Assembly (NCBI RefSeq): GCF_900115155.1
Contig: NZ_FOVM01000004.1
Span: 150,391-214,390, forward strand
Length of the DNA stretch: 64,000 nucleotides
Direction: 5' to 3'
Source of the DNA: Mycetocola miduiensis
Lineage (GTDB): Bacteria; Actinomycetota; Actinomycetes; Actinomycetales; Microbacteriaceae
Shown one piece after another: positions 26,701 to 34,697 of the stretch (within the stretch, counting starts at the first letter, position 1; every line of letters begins with the position of its first letter). A program made the translations under genes and the position numbers. The notes beneath the pieces are model-generated. The model saw only the letters and a program-made list of their open reading frames with translations. It ran no database searches and was not told the origin of the DNA.

Positions 26701-27396
26701 TCAGACCGCCGCGAGCGCCTGGATCGCGCTGGTGAACAGCGTGAGTCCGTCGGTGCCTGACCGCATGGCATCCGCCGTGTCCGGGCCGAAGCCGGGTTCG
26801 ACAGCGTGCTCCGGGTGCGGCATGAGGCCGACGACGTTGCCGCGTTCGTTGGTGATGCCGGCGATGTCGCGGAGCGAACCGTTCGGGTTCCGGCCGAGGT
26901 AGCGGAAGACCACTCGGCCCTCGCCCTCGAGCCGATCGAGTTCGGCTTCGGAGGCGATGAAACCGCCCTCACCGTTCTTGAGCGGGATGATGATCTCATC
27001 GTTGGCGGTGAACTCGTTCGTCCACGCGGTGTCGACGTTCTCGACCCGCAGCACCTGGTCACGGCGGATGAAGCGGCCGTGGTCGTTGCGGATCAGGCCG
27101 CCGGGCAGCAGGTGCGCCTCGGTGAGCATCTGGAAGCCGTTGCAGATACCGAGCACCGGCATCCCCTTGTTCGCGGCGTCGATGACCTCAGCCATGATCG
27201 GCGAGACGGATGCGATCGCGCCGGCGCGCAGGTAGTCGCCGTAGCTGAACCCGCCGGGCAGGACGAGGGCGTCGACCCCGTGAAGGTCGTGCTCTCCGTG
27301 CCACAGCGCCACGGGTTCCGCTCCGGCGATGCGGATCGCCCGCTGGGCGTCACGCTCGTCGAGAGAGCCCGGGAAGGTGATGACGCCGATGCGCAT
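26701..27396 (-). CDS. purQ: Phosphoribosylformylglycinamidine synthase subunit PurQ
   Basis: A 231-residue class I glutamine amidotransferase that supplies ammonia to PurL. The nucleophile Cys is in GICNGFQML (about residue 87) and the His/Glu of the triad are in [10 protein letters not shown] near the C-terminus. The N-terminus [17 protein letters not shown] and the oxyanion-side segment [15 protein letters not shown] are family hallmarks. It follows purS with a two-base gap and ends before a strong hairpin. PurS, PurQ and PurL form one enzyme complex, but purL is encoded 3.7 kb away. Confidence 0.97.
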   Translation of the reverse strand: MRIGVITFPGSLDERDAQRAIRIAGAEPVALWHGEHDLHGVDALVLPGGFSYGDYLRAGAIASVSPIMAEVIDAANKGMPVLGICNGFQMLTEAHLLPGGLIRNDHGRFIRRDQVLRVENVDTAWTNEFTANDEIIIPLKNGEGGFIASEAELDRLEGEGRVVFRYLGRNPNGSLRDIAGITNERGNVVGLMPHPEHAVEPGFGPDTADAMRSGTDGLTLFTSAIQALAAV

Positions 27397-27398
27397 GA

Positions 27399-27653
27399 CT
27401 ACTCGGCCTCCGGGTAGGTGATCGCGACAACGTCTTCGATCACGGAGTTCGACAGGATCTCGTCGGCGATGTGCTGGACATCGGCGCGGATGGCGTCGGT
27501 GATGGGGCCGTCGACGGTCAGTTCGAACCGCTTTCCGATGCGGACATCGGTGAACTCGGACTTGCCGAGCCGCGTAAGCGCCCCGGAGACCGCCTTACCC
27601 TGCGGGTCAAGCAGTTCAGCCTTGGGCATTACTTCAACGAGGATTGTGGGCAC
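27399..27653 (-). CDS. purS: Phosphoribosylformylglycinamidine synthase subunit PurS
   Basis: An 84-residue PurS, the small subunit that bridges PurQ and PurL. It has the typical [17 protein letters not shown] (key residues P-K and D-P-Q-G), [17 protein letters not shown] and the end [12 protein letters not shown]. It starts at GTG 27653. It is the first gene of the purSQ unit and is divergent from the histidine-kinase gene, with 116 bases between the starts. Confidence 0.96.
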   Translation of the reverse strand: MPTILVEVMPKAELLDPQGKAVSGALTRLGKSEFTDVRIGKRFELTVDGPITDAIRADVQHIADEILSNSVIEDVVAITYPEAE

Positions 27654-27769
27654 CGAATGTCTCCCGGAGGGCTCGAGGTGGGGGAATCCCTCAATCCTAC
27701 CGGCACCTCGAACTAACGATGGATGCCGGAGGAAACGCCACCCAACTAGGCTTTCGGCGAAGGGGAATC

Positions 27770-29008
27770 ATGAACCACTCGGCCCTCACGCCCGTCTTCG
27801 CCGGACTCCGCTGGTCGCTGCACGCGCTGCTGATAGCGCTCGTCGTCGTTATCATCGTTCTCTCCGCCATCGCCGACGATCCCGACAGCGCGCTCATTCA
27901 CACCCTCGCGTCTGTCTTCCTCGCCGTTTACCTCGGTGGTTCCCTGCTGGCGCACCTCAAACCGGAGTTCGTCCTGGCGTCCCCGTGGGTGAGGTGGCTG
28001 TGGCTGGCGGCGTTGAGCCTGATCTGGCTCGGGATGTTGTGGCTCACCCCGGATGCCGCGTTCATCGTCTTCCCGCTCTTCTTCCTCTACTTGCAGTTGC
28101 TTCCATCGCGGGCGGCTGTGCTCGCGGTCGCCGCATCGACGGCCCTCTCGGTGATCGCCATCGGCGCGCACAGTGAATTCACGGTCGGCGGAGTTATCGG
28201 TCCGATGATCGGCGCCGGGGTCGCCGTGGCGATCGGGTTCGGTTACCGCGCGCTGTACCGGGAGGCCGAGGAGAGGCAGCAGCTCATCACCGAGCTGGTC
28301 GAGACCCGCGGTGAGCTGGCGCTCGCCGAACGGGCGGCGGGGGTACTCGCCGAGCGGGAGCGTCTCGCACGGGAGATCCACGACACGGTCGCGCAGGCGC
28401 TCTCGAGCATCCAGCTTCTCCTTCACGCCGCCGAACGCCTCGATGGCAACCGCCCGGGACTTGAGCAGTTGCAGCTCGCGCGGCAGACGGCTGCCGATTC
28501 CCTCGTCGACACGAGGCGGATCATCGGTGAGCTCACCCCACCTGCCCTTGACGATCGCACGCTGCCAGGGGCCCTCGCCCGACTGGCTGACTCCACCGCC
28601 GAGACACTGCGGGCGGCGGGCACCCCGGCGACGGTCAACTTCCAGCTGGAAGGCGTACCGGTGGCGCTGCCGATGAGCGTGAACGCGACGCTGCTTCGGA
28701 TCGCCCAGGGCGCGATCGCCAACGTCGTCCGCCACGCGCGTGCAACCCGTGCGGACCTCACCCTGACCTACCAGTCCGACAGTGTCTCGCTCGACGTCGT
28801 CGACGACGGTGTCGGCTTCGACCCGGCAACCACCGCGGCCGAAGCCGGGGAATCGTTCGGGCTGCGGGCGATTCGCCAGCGGGTCGAGTCGCTCGGAGGC
28901 CTGCTCAGCGTCGAGTCCGCCCTCGGTGAGGGTACCGCCATCGCGGTCACCATCCCCGTCCTCGATCCGGCCGCCTCCGCGGCATCCCGACCGGAGGTCT
29001 CTGCGTGA
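27770..29008 (+). CDS. NarL-type sensor histidine kinase
   Basis: A 412-residue membrane kinase. The N-terminal about 165 residues hold five or six helices with short loops, so sensing is probably in or at the membrane. A coiled-coil linker (about 165-200) leads to the HisKA_3 block EREIHDTVAQALSSIQLLLH-like region at about residue 205 (key residues R-E-I-H-D). The HATPase domain has VRHARATRADLTL and DDGVGFDP, then GLRAIRQRVESLGG. I chose ATG 27770 because GAAGGGG lies upstream. It overlaps the LuxR-type regulator gene by four bases and forms a two-component pair with it. Confidence 0.92.
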   Translation: MNHSALTPVFAGLRWSLHALLIALVVVIIVLSAIADDPDSALIHTLASVFLAVYLGGSLLAHLKPEFVLASPWVRWLWLAALSLIWLGMLWLTPDAAFIVFPLFFLYLQLLPSRAAVLAVAASTALSVIAIGAHSEFTVGGVIGPMIGAGVAVAIGFGYRALYREAEERQQLITELVETRGELALAERAAGVLAERERLAREIHDTVAQALSSIQLLLHAAERLDGNRPGLEQLQLARQTAADSLVDTRRIIGELTPPALDDRTLPGALARLADSTAETLRAAGTPATVNFQLEGVPVALPMSVNATLLRIAQGAIANVVRHARATRADLTLTYQSDSVSLDVVDDGVGFDPATTAAEAGESFGLRAIRQRVESLGGLLSVESALGEGTAIAVTIPVLDPAASAASRPEVSA

Positions 29009-29628
29009 TCCGGCTGCTCATCGCCGACGACCACCCGGTGGTCCGGGCCGGCCTGCGGGCCCTGTTCGCGACCGAACCGGACCTCGACGTCGTCGCTGAG
29101 GCCGCGACCGGTGAGCAGGCGGTCGAGCAAAGCAGGGCGGGCGTCGATATCGTGCTGATGGACCTGCAGTTCGGCCACGGCATGCAGGGGGCGGAAGCCA
29201 CCCGACGTATCCGGGAGGATCCCGGCGCCCCGTACGTCCTCGTGCTCACCAATTACGACACGGATGCCGACATCCTCGGCGCGGTCGAAGCAGGAGCAGC
29301 CGGCTACCTGCTGAAGGACGCCCCTCCGGTCGAGCTGATCGCTGCGGTCCGGGCGGCGGCGCGCGGCGAGAGCGCCCTCGCGCCGACCGTTGCCGGTCGC
29401 CTCGAGGCCCGCCAGAACTCTTCGGGGGAGACCCTCACAACACGGGAAGCCGAAGTGCTCAGCCTCGTCGCTGACGGGCGTTCCAACCGTGACATCGCGA
29501 AGTCCCTTTTCCTGTCCGAGGCCACCGTGAAGAGCCACCTCGTTCACATCTTCACCAAGCTGCAGGTGTCGTCGCGAACGGCCGCCGTGGCATCCGCCCG
29601 TGACCGGGGCTACATCCGCCCGGCCTGA
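29005..29628 (+). CDS. NarL/LuxR-family response regulator
   Basis: A 207-residue response regulator. The receiver has ADDH at the start, the acceptor Asp in IVLMDLQFGHG (about residue 54), Thr in LVLTNYDTDADI and Lys in YLLKDAPPVEL. The C-terminal LuxR helix-turn-helix is LTTREAEVLSLVADGRSNRD with TVKSHLVHIFTKLQV. It starts at GTG 29005 inside the kinase stop, so the pair is coupled. The signal and target genes cannot be read from the window; the flanking genes are convergent or unrelated. Confidence 0.93.
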   Translation: MIRLLIADDHPVVRAGLRALFATEPDLDVVAEAATGEQAVEQSRAGVDIVLMDLQFGHGMQGAEATRRIREDPGAPYVLVLTNYDTDADILGAVEAGAAGYLLKDAPPVELIAAVRAAARGESALAPTVAGRLEARQNSSGETLTTREAEVLSLVADGRSNRDIAKSLFLSEATVKSHLVHIFTKLQVSSRTAAVASARDRGYIRPA

Positions 29629-29644
29629 GACCGGTGACGGGTTC

Positions 29645-30823
29645 CTAGTCGTGCAGTGTCTTCAGGGCAGTGACGACGTCGGCGTGCCAGCGCCGGGCCA
29701 GCGGCACGACTTTCGTGTAGATCGCCGCCTCGTGGGTCGCACCCTGGTACCGGACAGCGCTCGCGTCGACTCCCGATGCGCGCAGGGTGGTCGCGTAGGC
29801 CTCTCCGTCGAGGCGGAGTGCGTCGTATTCGGCGGTGAAGATCCACGCGGGCGGAAGACCCCGGTGGGTGAGCGCCCGCGCCGGTGACGCGTACGGCTCC
29901 CTTGCCCTCGTCCGGTCGCCGAGGTACGCGTCAGCGACCTGCACGAGTTCCCGGTGGGCGAGGAAGCGGGGGATGCGCATCTCCCGGATCGGCGCCATGT
30001 CGATCGACTTGCCGGTCAGGTCGGTGACGGGTACCTCGAGCACCTGCAGTTTGAGCGGGTGCCCGGCTCGGTCCCGGTTGACGAGCGTCACGCTCGCGGC
30101 GATGTTTCCTCCGGAGGAGATGCCGGTGATTCCGATGCGGTCGGGGTCGATGCCCAGCTGGCGGGCGTTCTCGACGAGCCAGCCGAGAGCGGCGTAGCCC
30201 TGTTCGATCTGGGTGGGGTACCGGTGCTCAGGGGCGAGCGCATAGTCGACGGCGACGTGGATCACCCGGGCGTCGGCGGTGCGCGTCCGGAACGTCGCAT
30301 CGATGCTCGTGTAGTCGACCCCGCCCAACTGGAACGATCCGCCGAAGAAGGCGAGCACCGCTGGCAGGGGCTGGGCGGTGCCGGTCCCGTCGAGCGGACG
30401 ATAGGCGCGCACGCGGACCGTGGGGTGGCCGGGCACGTCGACCTGGTGATCGGTGATCTCGACCTCTGGAGGTTCCAGGCCGACCCGGCCGTACAGTTTC
30501 GTGTCCCATTTCTGTGCGTTCTGTCGCTTCCACGCCGGCGTTTTGCGCTTCGCCTTCTCCTCTACCGACAGCGGCCGTTTCGCCGTGGTCGACGCGGGCG
30601 CGGCGTGGGATGCTTCCGCGCCGGCCACGGCCGTGCCCGCAGCCTTTGTGCCGACCGTGCGGGCCGGGGATTCCACGAGGGCCCGTTTCGCGGCATCCCG
30701 ACGCCAGGGGAACACACGCGTGACCGCGCTCGTCACGAAGTCAACGAGAACTTCGCGGGCTTCGGCGATCAGGTCGCGTCGCCTGGCCAGGTACATGGCC
30801 CGGAAGTACGGATCGAGTGGCAC
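29645..30823 (-). CDS. HSL-type alpha/beta hydrolase (esterase)
   Basis: A 392-residue hydrolase of the hormone-sensitive-lipase/acetyl-hydrolase group. It has nucleophile Ser in GISSGGNIAA, Asp in FTAEYDALRLDG and His in GATHEAAIY near the C-terminus. The oxyanion motif, normally HGGG, reads FFGGSF here, so the usual His is a Phe. An N-terminal extension of about 110 residues precedes the core, with basic and Ala-rich segments. I chose GTG 30823 because GGGGAA lies upstream; the frame extends to 30895. It is convergent with the response regulator gene. A short-chain ester is the likely substrate, but this is inferred only from the family. Confidence 0.83.
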   Translation of the reverse strand: MPLDPYFRAMYLARRRDLIAEAREVLVDFVTSAVTRVFPWRRDAAKRALVESPARTVGTKAAGTAVAGAEASHAAPASTTAKRPLSVEEKAKRKTPAWKRQNAQKWDTKLYGRVGLEPPEVEITDHQVDVPGHPTVRVRAYRPLDGTGTAQPLPAVLAFFGGSFQLGGVDYTSIDATFRTRTADARVIHVAVDYALAPEHRYPTQIEQGYAALGWLVENARQLGIDPDRIGITGISSGGNIAASVTLVNRDRAGHPLKLQVLEVPVTDLTGKSIDMAPIREMRIPRFLAHRELVQVADAYLGDRTRAREPYASPARALTHRGLPPAWIFTAEYDALRLDGEAYATTLRASGVDASAVRYQGATHEAAIYTKVVPLARRWHADVVTALKTLHD

Positions 30824-31148
30824 GACATTCCCCTCTCGCGGTGGACCTTCCCAGCGGGCTTTCGGCGGACTTTTCGGTGGGCTCGACAGTACCAACTCCG
30901 ACCGGGCAGCGCAGGATTCGGGTTCGGGCTTGACTGCGCCTGCCGTGCCAGAGTTTGCGGCGGCGATCGCAAGAGCCGTCGCGGCCCGTTCGCCTCCGCG
31001 TAACCGGATGAGGAGCTGCTGTTGACTTCGCCCGCCTAGCGTGACGGGCAGGCACCCGCGGATAGCACTCGACCCGCACCGAGTGGGGTAGCGCGGTACG
31101 GGTCGGGGGTTGCCCGCGTCGCAGCTCGCGCCGCCAGGGTGGGGCAGG

Positions 31149-32039
31149 TTAGGAGGCGTTCGCCTGGACGCGGATCAGGTTCGCCCACGGGTCGTCGAAG
31201 CTCAGCGTCTGGCCGTCGTCCCGGACCTGCACCTTGTGGTGGGTGAGGCGCTCGGTGAGCTCGCCGAGGGCATCCGTTTCGGGAACGACGATGTCGATGC
31301 GGCCGAGGCCGAGCGCGGGCATCCGTGGCCCTGCACCGCGTGAGTTCCACACGTTCATCGCCATGTGATGGTGATATCCGCCGGCCGAGACGAAGAGCGC
31401 CTGGTTGCCGAGCGACGTGGTCGCGTCGAAGCCGAGGGTGTTGACGTAGAACTGGCGAGCGGATGCCACGTCGCCAACCGACAGGTGGACGTGCCCGATC
31501 TGTGCGCCCCCGAAGACGGACTCATCGTCGGGGGTGGTCTGTCCCTGCACGGTGAGGTGCTGCGAGAGGAAGTCATTCGGGTCGACGTACAGCGTGGCCA
31601 TCTCGACCTGGCCGTGGACCCAGCTCCATTCGGTGCGGTCGCGGTCCCAGTACAGCTCGACGCCGTTGCCCTCGGGGTCGGTGAAGTAAAACGCGATGCT
31701 CACGAGGTGGTCGGCACTGCCGGTGAAGGTTCCAGGGGCCTTGCGCGCAACCGAGTAGAGGGCAGCCGCGAGGGCGGCCTTCGATTCGAAGAGGATGGCG
31801 GTGTGGAAGAGGCCGGCGGATCCGGCGGCGGCGTGCTTGAGTTCGGGGGCGTGTTCGAGGATGACGGCCGGGACGCCTCGGCGGCCGAGCGTCACGGTGT
31901 GCTCGGTGGCCGACAGGACGCGCAGCGTGACGGCATCCGTGTAGTACGCAGTCATCGCATCGAGGTCGGCCACGAGAAGGGTGACCGGGCCCATGGCGGT
32001 GTCAGCGGCAAGTTTGTCTGTGGGTGCGAGCGAGTTCAT
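31149..32039 (-). CDS. VOC-family dioxygenase (CatE-like)
   Basis: A 296-residue protein with two vicinal-oxygen-chelate domains, like Bacillus CatE catechol 2,3-dioxygenase. The first domain begins GPVTLLVADLDAMTAYYTD and has GLFHTAILF; a Glu ligand is in GNGVELYWDRDR. The second begins QIGHVHLSVGDVASARQFY and has YHHHMAMNVW. His and Glu in these positions match the metal ligands of the family. It starts at ATG 32039, six bases from a 16-bp dyad upstream. CatE-type genes are often induced by quinones and phenols, which fits the linked exporter upstream, but the substrate is not proven. Confidence 0.85.
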   Translation of the reverse strand: MNSLAPTDKLAADTAMGPVTLLVADLDAMTAYYTDAVTLRVLSATEHTVTLGRRGVPAVILEHAPELKHAAAGSAGLFHTAILFESKAALAAALYSVARKAPGTFTGSADHLVSIAFYFTDPEGNGVELYWDRDRTEWSWVHGQVEMATLYVDPNDFLSQHLTVQGQTTPDDESVFGGAQIGHVHLSVGDVASARQFYVNTLGFDATTSLGNQALFVSAGGYHHHMAMNVWNSRGAGPRMPALGLGRIDIVVPETDALGELTERLTHHKVQVRDDGQTLSFDDPWANLIRVQANAS

Positions 32040-32045
32040 GATCGG

Positions 32046-32061
32046 TATAACTATAGTTGTA
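32046..32061. promoter_or_regulatory. 16-bp dyad upstream of the VOC dioxygenase gene
   Basis: TATAACTATAGTTGTA at 32046-32061 is a dyad with 7 of 8 arm positions matching and a perfect 10-bp core AACTATAGTT. It lies seven bases from the start codon at 32039, in an otherwise G+C-rich region. It resembles operators of MarR/DUF24-type quinone or thiol-stress regulators that control catE-like genes. No regulator gene is adjacent. Confidence 0.5.
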
Positions 32062-32213
32062 GCGACAACATTCCCGCTAGTCCACAAATTCAGGAAGTTC
32101 GACGAAATTCAGCAAGTTCGGCCGACCGGGTAGGCGGATGCCGCAACGGCGTGTCGCGACGGACCTCCTGAATGTGTAGTGGGAGTGGGGGCACGCCAGG
32201 CCGTGCCCGCGGG

Positions 32214-33671
32214 TCAGACGGCCGGTTCGGTGCGTTTGCGCAGGTCGAGCAGGCTGATGACGAGGGCGAGAACAAGAAGCGCGACGATGATCGTCGCTCC
32301 CTTCAGGTAGGCATCCCGATACATCGTCACCGGGTTTTCGAGGCCCTGCTCGGCGTAGAGGGTCGCGAAGAAGGTGCTCGAGGCGACAGCGACGCCGATG
32401 GCCGTACCGACCCGCTGGCCGACCTGCGCCACCGAACCGGCGACACCGCCCTGGGTGACGGGCACCTCCTGCAGAGTGAGTGTCTGGTTCGGGGAGATAA
32501 CAAACCCGCCGCCAGCGCCGGCGACCGTCAGGACGGCAGCGAGAAGCCACGGCATCCACTCTTCACTCGCGAACGCCGCGATGGGCAGGGTGGCGCCGAT
32601 GCCGAGGCCGGCGAGGGTGACGCCAAGGACCACGACCGAGCGACCGTGGGTGTTGACGAGCCGGCCGCCGAGCCAGGAGGTCACGGCAGAGGCGAGCGCG
32701 AACGGAATAGAGACCATGCCGGCGTAGACCGCCTCGAGCCCGAGGCCCTGCTGGAGGAACAGGGTCACGATGAGGAACATGGCCGGGATAGCGGCGAAGT
32801 AGGCGGTCGCGATGAGGATGCCGTTCCGGTACGACGAGAGGCGGAGCAGTCCGAAATGGACCACCGGCGACTTTCCGATCCGGAGGTAGCGCCGCTCCCA
32901 CCAGACGAACGCGACGCCGGCGACGACGAAGCCGATGAGCCAGAACCAGCGCTTCGGGTCGTCGTTGGGGCCGCCGGTGGTGAGCACGAACGGCAGCATC
33001 AGGCTGAAGGTCGCGGCGCCGAGCAGCAGGATCCCGGTGACGTCGAGGCTCGTGACGCCTGCCTCGTGGATCTGCTTTTTCGGCAGGAGCCGCCAGGCGA
33101 ACCAGATCGCAATCAGGCCGAGCGGAATGTTCATCCAGAACAGCAGGCGCCAGCCGTCCTCGTGACCTCCGATCGCGATGAGGAGCCCGCCGAGGGTCGG
33201 ACCGAAGGCCGTGGACAGGCCGATCACCGCACCGAACAGGCCGAACGCCTTGCCGCGTTCGCGGCCCTGGAACAACTGCTGGATCAGCCCGAGCACCTGC
33301 GGCATCTGGATGCCGGCGGCGACGCCCTGCAGGATCCGGCCGATCACCAGGATCTCAATGGTCGGGGCGACCGCGCAGAGCAGGCTGGCGAGGGTGAATG
33401 AGGTGAGCCCGATCAGGAACATCCGGCGGCGGGAACGGATGTCACCCAGTCGCCCCGACGGGACGAGGGCGAGTCCGAAAGCGAGCGCGTACCCGGCGAC
33501 GATGAGCTGAAGTTCGGTGGCGCCGCCGTGCAGTGACTCCTCGATCGAGGGCAGTCCGACGTTGATCTTCGACAGGTCGAGGATCGTCAGGCAGGCGACG
33601 CCGACGCACACCCAGAAGCTTTCCCATTTGACTCGGTTGGCGTGGGCGTCGTTCGGAGAGAGATCAGACAT
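32214..33671 (-). CDS. DHA2-family MFS exporter
   Basis: A 485-residue major-facilitator protein with 14 predicted helices, typical of the DHA2 (EmrB/QacA) drug-proton antiporters. It has the motif A region GRLGDIRSRRRMF, motif C-like AVIGLSTAFGPTLGGLL, and VGLPSIEESLHGG after the first helix. The C-terminal half ends with IVALLVLALVISLLDLRKR. It is upstream of the VOC dioxygenase gene on the same strand (174 bases between them) and 11 bases downstream of purC. It is probably a multidrug or aromatic-compound exporter. Confidence 0.9.
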   Translation of the reverse strand: MSDLSPNDAHANRVKWESFWVCVGVACLTILDLSKINVGLPSIEESLHGGATELQLIVAGYALAFGLALVPSGRLGDIRSRRRMFLIGLTSFTLASLLCAVAPTIEILVIGRILQGVAAGIQMPQVLGLIQQLFQGRERGKAFGLFGAVIGLSTAFGPTLGGLLIAIGGHEDGWRLLFWMNIPLGLIAIWFAWRLLPKKQIHEAGVTSLDVTGILLLGAATFSLMLPFVLTTGGPNDDPKRWFWLIGFVVAGVAFVWWERRYLRIGKSPVVHFGLLRLSSYRNGILIATAYFAAIPAMFLIVTLFLQQGLGLEAVYAGMVSIPFALASAVTSWLGGRLVNTHGRSVVVLGVTLAGLGIGATLPIAAFASEEWMPWLLAAVLTVAGAGGGFVISPNQTLTLQEVPVTQGGVAGSVAQVGQRVGTAIGVAVASSTFFATLYAEQGLENPVTMYRDAYLKGATIIVALLVLALVISLLDLRKRTEPAV

Positions 33672-33682
33672 CTCTCAGAACA

Positions 33683-34555
33683 TTACGCTGTCAGGCGCCC
33701 GAGCAATTCCCGGTAGCGCGAGGCCGTCTCTTCCACTATCTCGGCAGGAAGTTCGGGCGGTGTCCCGCTCTGATCCCAGTTGGCCGCGAGCCAATTGCGC
33801 ACGATCTGCTTGTCGAAGCTCGCCATGCGTGCCTCAGCAGTTTCGGCGCTGGCGTAGACGTCGGCGTCCCAGTACCGGGACGAGTCGGAGGTGAGGACCT
33901 CATCGCCGAGGGTCAGGGCCCCGGTTTGCGGGTCGCGGCCGAACTCGAACTTGGTGTCGGCGAGGATCACACCCCTTTGTTCAGCGATTTCGGAGGCTTG
34001 CGCGTAGATCGCGAGGGACGCATCGCGCAGCGCCGTGGCATCCGCTTCGCCGACGAGTTCGACGCTCTGCTCGAACGAGATGTTCTCGTCGTGTTCGCCC
34101 ATCGGCGCTTTGTACGCCGGCGTGTAGAGGGGTTCGGGGAGACGGTCGCCGTTGTTCAGGCCTTCGGGCAGCGGGATGCCGCAAACGCTTCGCGATTCGA
34201 CGTACTCCTTCCAGCCGGAGCCGGTGAGGTAGCCGCGGACGACGCATTCAACCGGGAACATGTCGAGCTTTTTGACGAGCATGGCGCGGCCGGAGACCTC
34301 GGCAGGGATGGCGTCGGCCTGGTTCTCGAGGAGATGGTTGGGGACGTCGAGCCGGTCGAACCACCACAGGCTCAGGGTCGTGAGGAGTTCCCCTTTGCCG
34401 GGGATGCCGGGGGAGAGCACGTGATCGAAAGCGCTGACCCGGTCGCTGGCGACGACGAGGAGGGCATCGGATGCCGCGCCCTCACGCTCGTAGAGGTCCC
34501 GAACCTTGCCCGAGTAGAGGTGGGTCCAGCCGGGCAGGTTCGTTGATGTGCTCAC
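33683..34555 (-). CDS. purC: Phosphoribosylaminoimidazole-succinocarboxamide synthase PurC
   Basis: A 290-residue SAICAR synthetase, which joins aspartate to CAIR in purine synthesis. It has HLYSGKVRDLYE near the N-terminus, SDRVSAFDHVLSPGIPGKG, FPVECVVRGYLTGSGWKEY and LADTKFEFG, all family signatures. I chose GTG 34555, which gives the usual length; the frame extends to 34921 but overlaps the region after purD. It is downstream of purD on the same strand, separated by 142 bases that include a hexanucleotide tandem repeat. Confidence 0.97.
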   Translation of the reverse strand: MSTSTNLPGWTHLYSGKVRDLYEREGAASDALLVVASDRVSAFDHVLSPGIPGKGELLTTLSLWWFDRLDVPNHLLENQADAIPAEVSGRAMLVKKLDMFPVECVVRGYLTGSGWKEYVESRSVCGIPLPEGLNNGDRLPEPLYTPAYKAPMGEHDENISFEQSVELVGEADATALRDASLAIYAQASEIAEQRGVILADTKFEFGRDPQTGALTLGDEVLTSDSSRYWDADVYASAETAEARMASFDKQIVRNWLAANWDQSGTPPELPAEIVEETASRYRELLGRLTA

Positions 34556-34651
34556 CCGTCCATTATCGCGCAGGGCCGATAAGCGCCGCGAGAAACCGGA
34601 AACGGCCAGCTGGGCCTCGAAAAGTCGTCCGCGGAGGGTCGGTTGGCGTTT

Positions 34652-34686
34652 CGGTGCCGGTGCCGGTGCCGGTGCCGGTGCCGGTG
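34652..34686. repeat. CGGTGC hexanucleotide tandem repeat
   Basis: Five perfect copies of CGGTGC plus a partial sixth copy CGGTG run from 34652 to 34686, between purD and purC. The tract starts 97 bases upstream of the purC start. Six-base steps keep any reading frame, and such tracts can change length by slippage. No promoter is evident at this point. Confidence 0.85.
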
Positions 34687-34697
34687 ACTGTGCAGGG

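Noticed and set aside
34652..34686. CRISPR-like array
   Set aside because: The units are six bases with no spacers; it is a simple tandem repeat. No CRISPR array or cas gene is present in the window.
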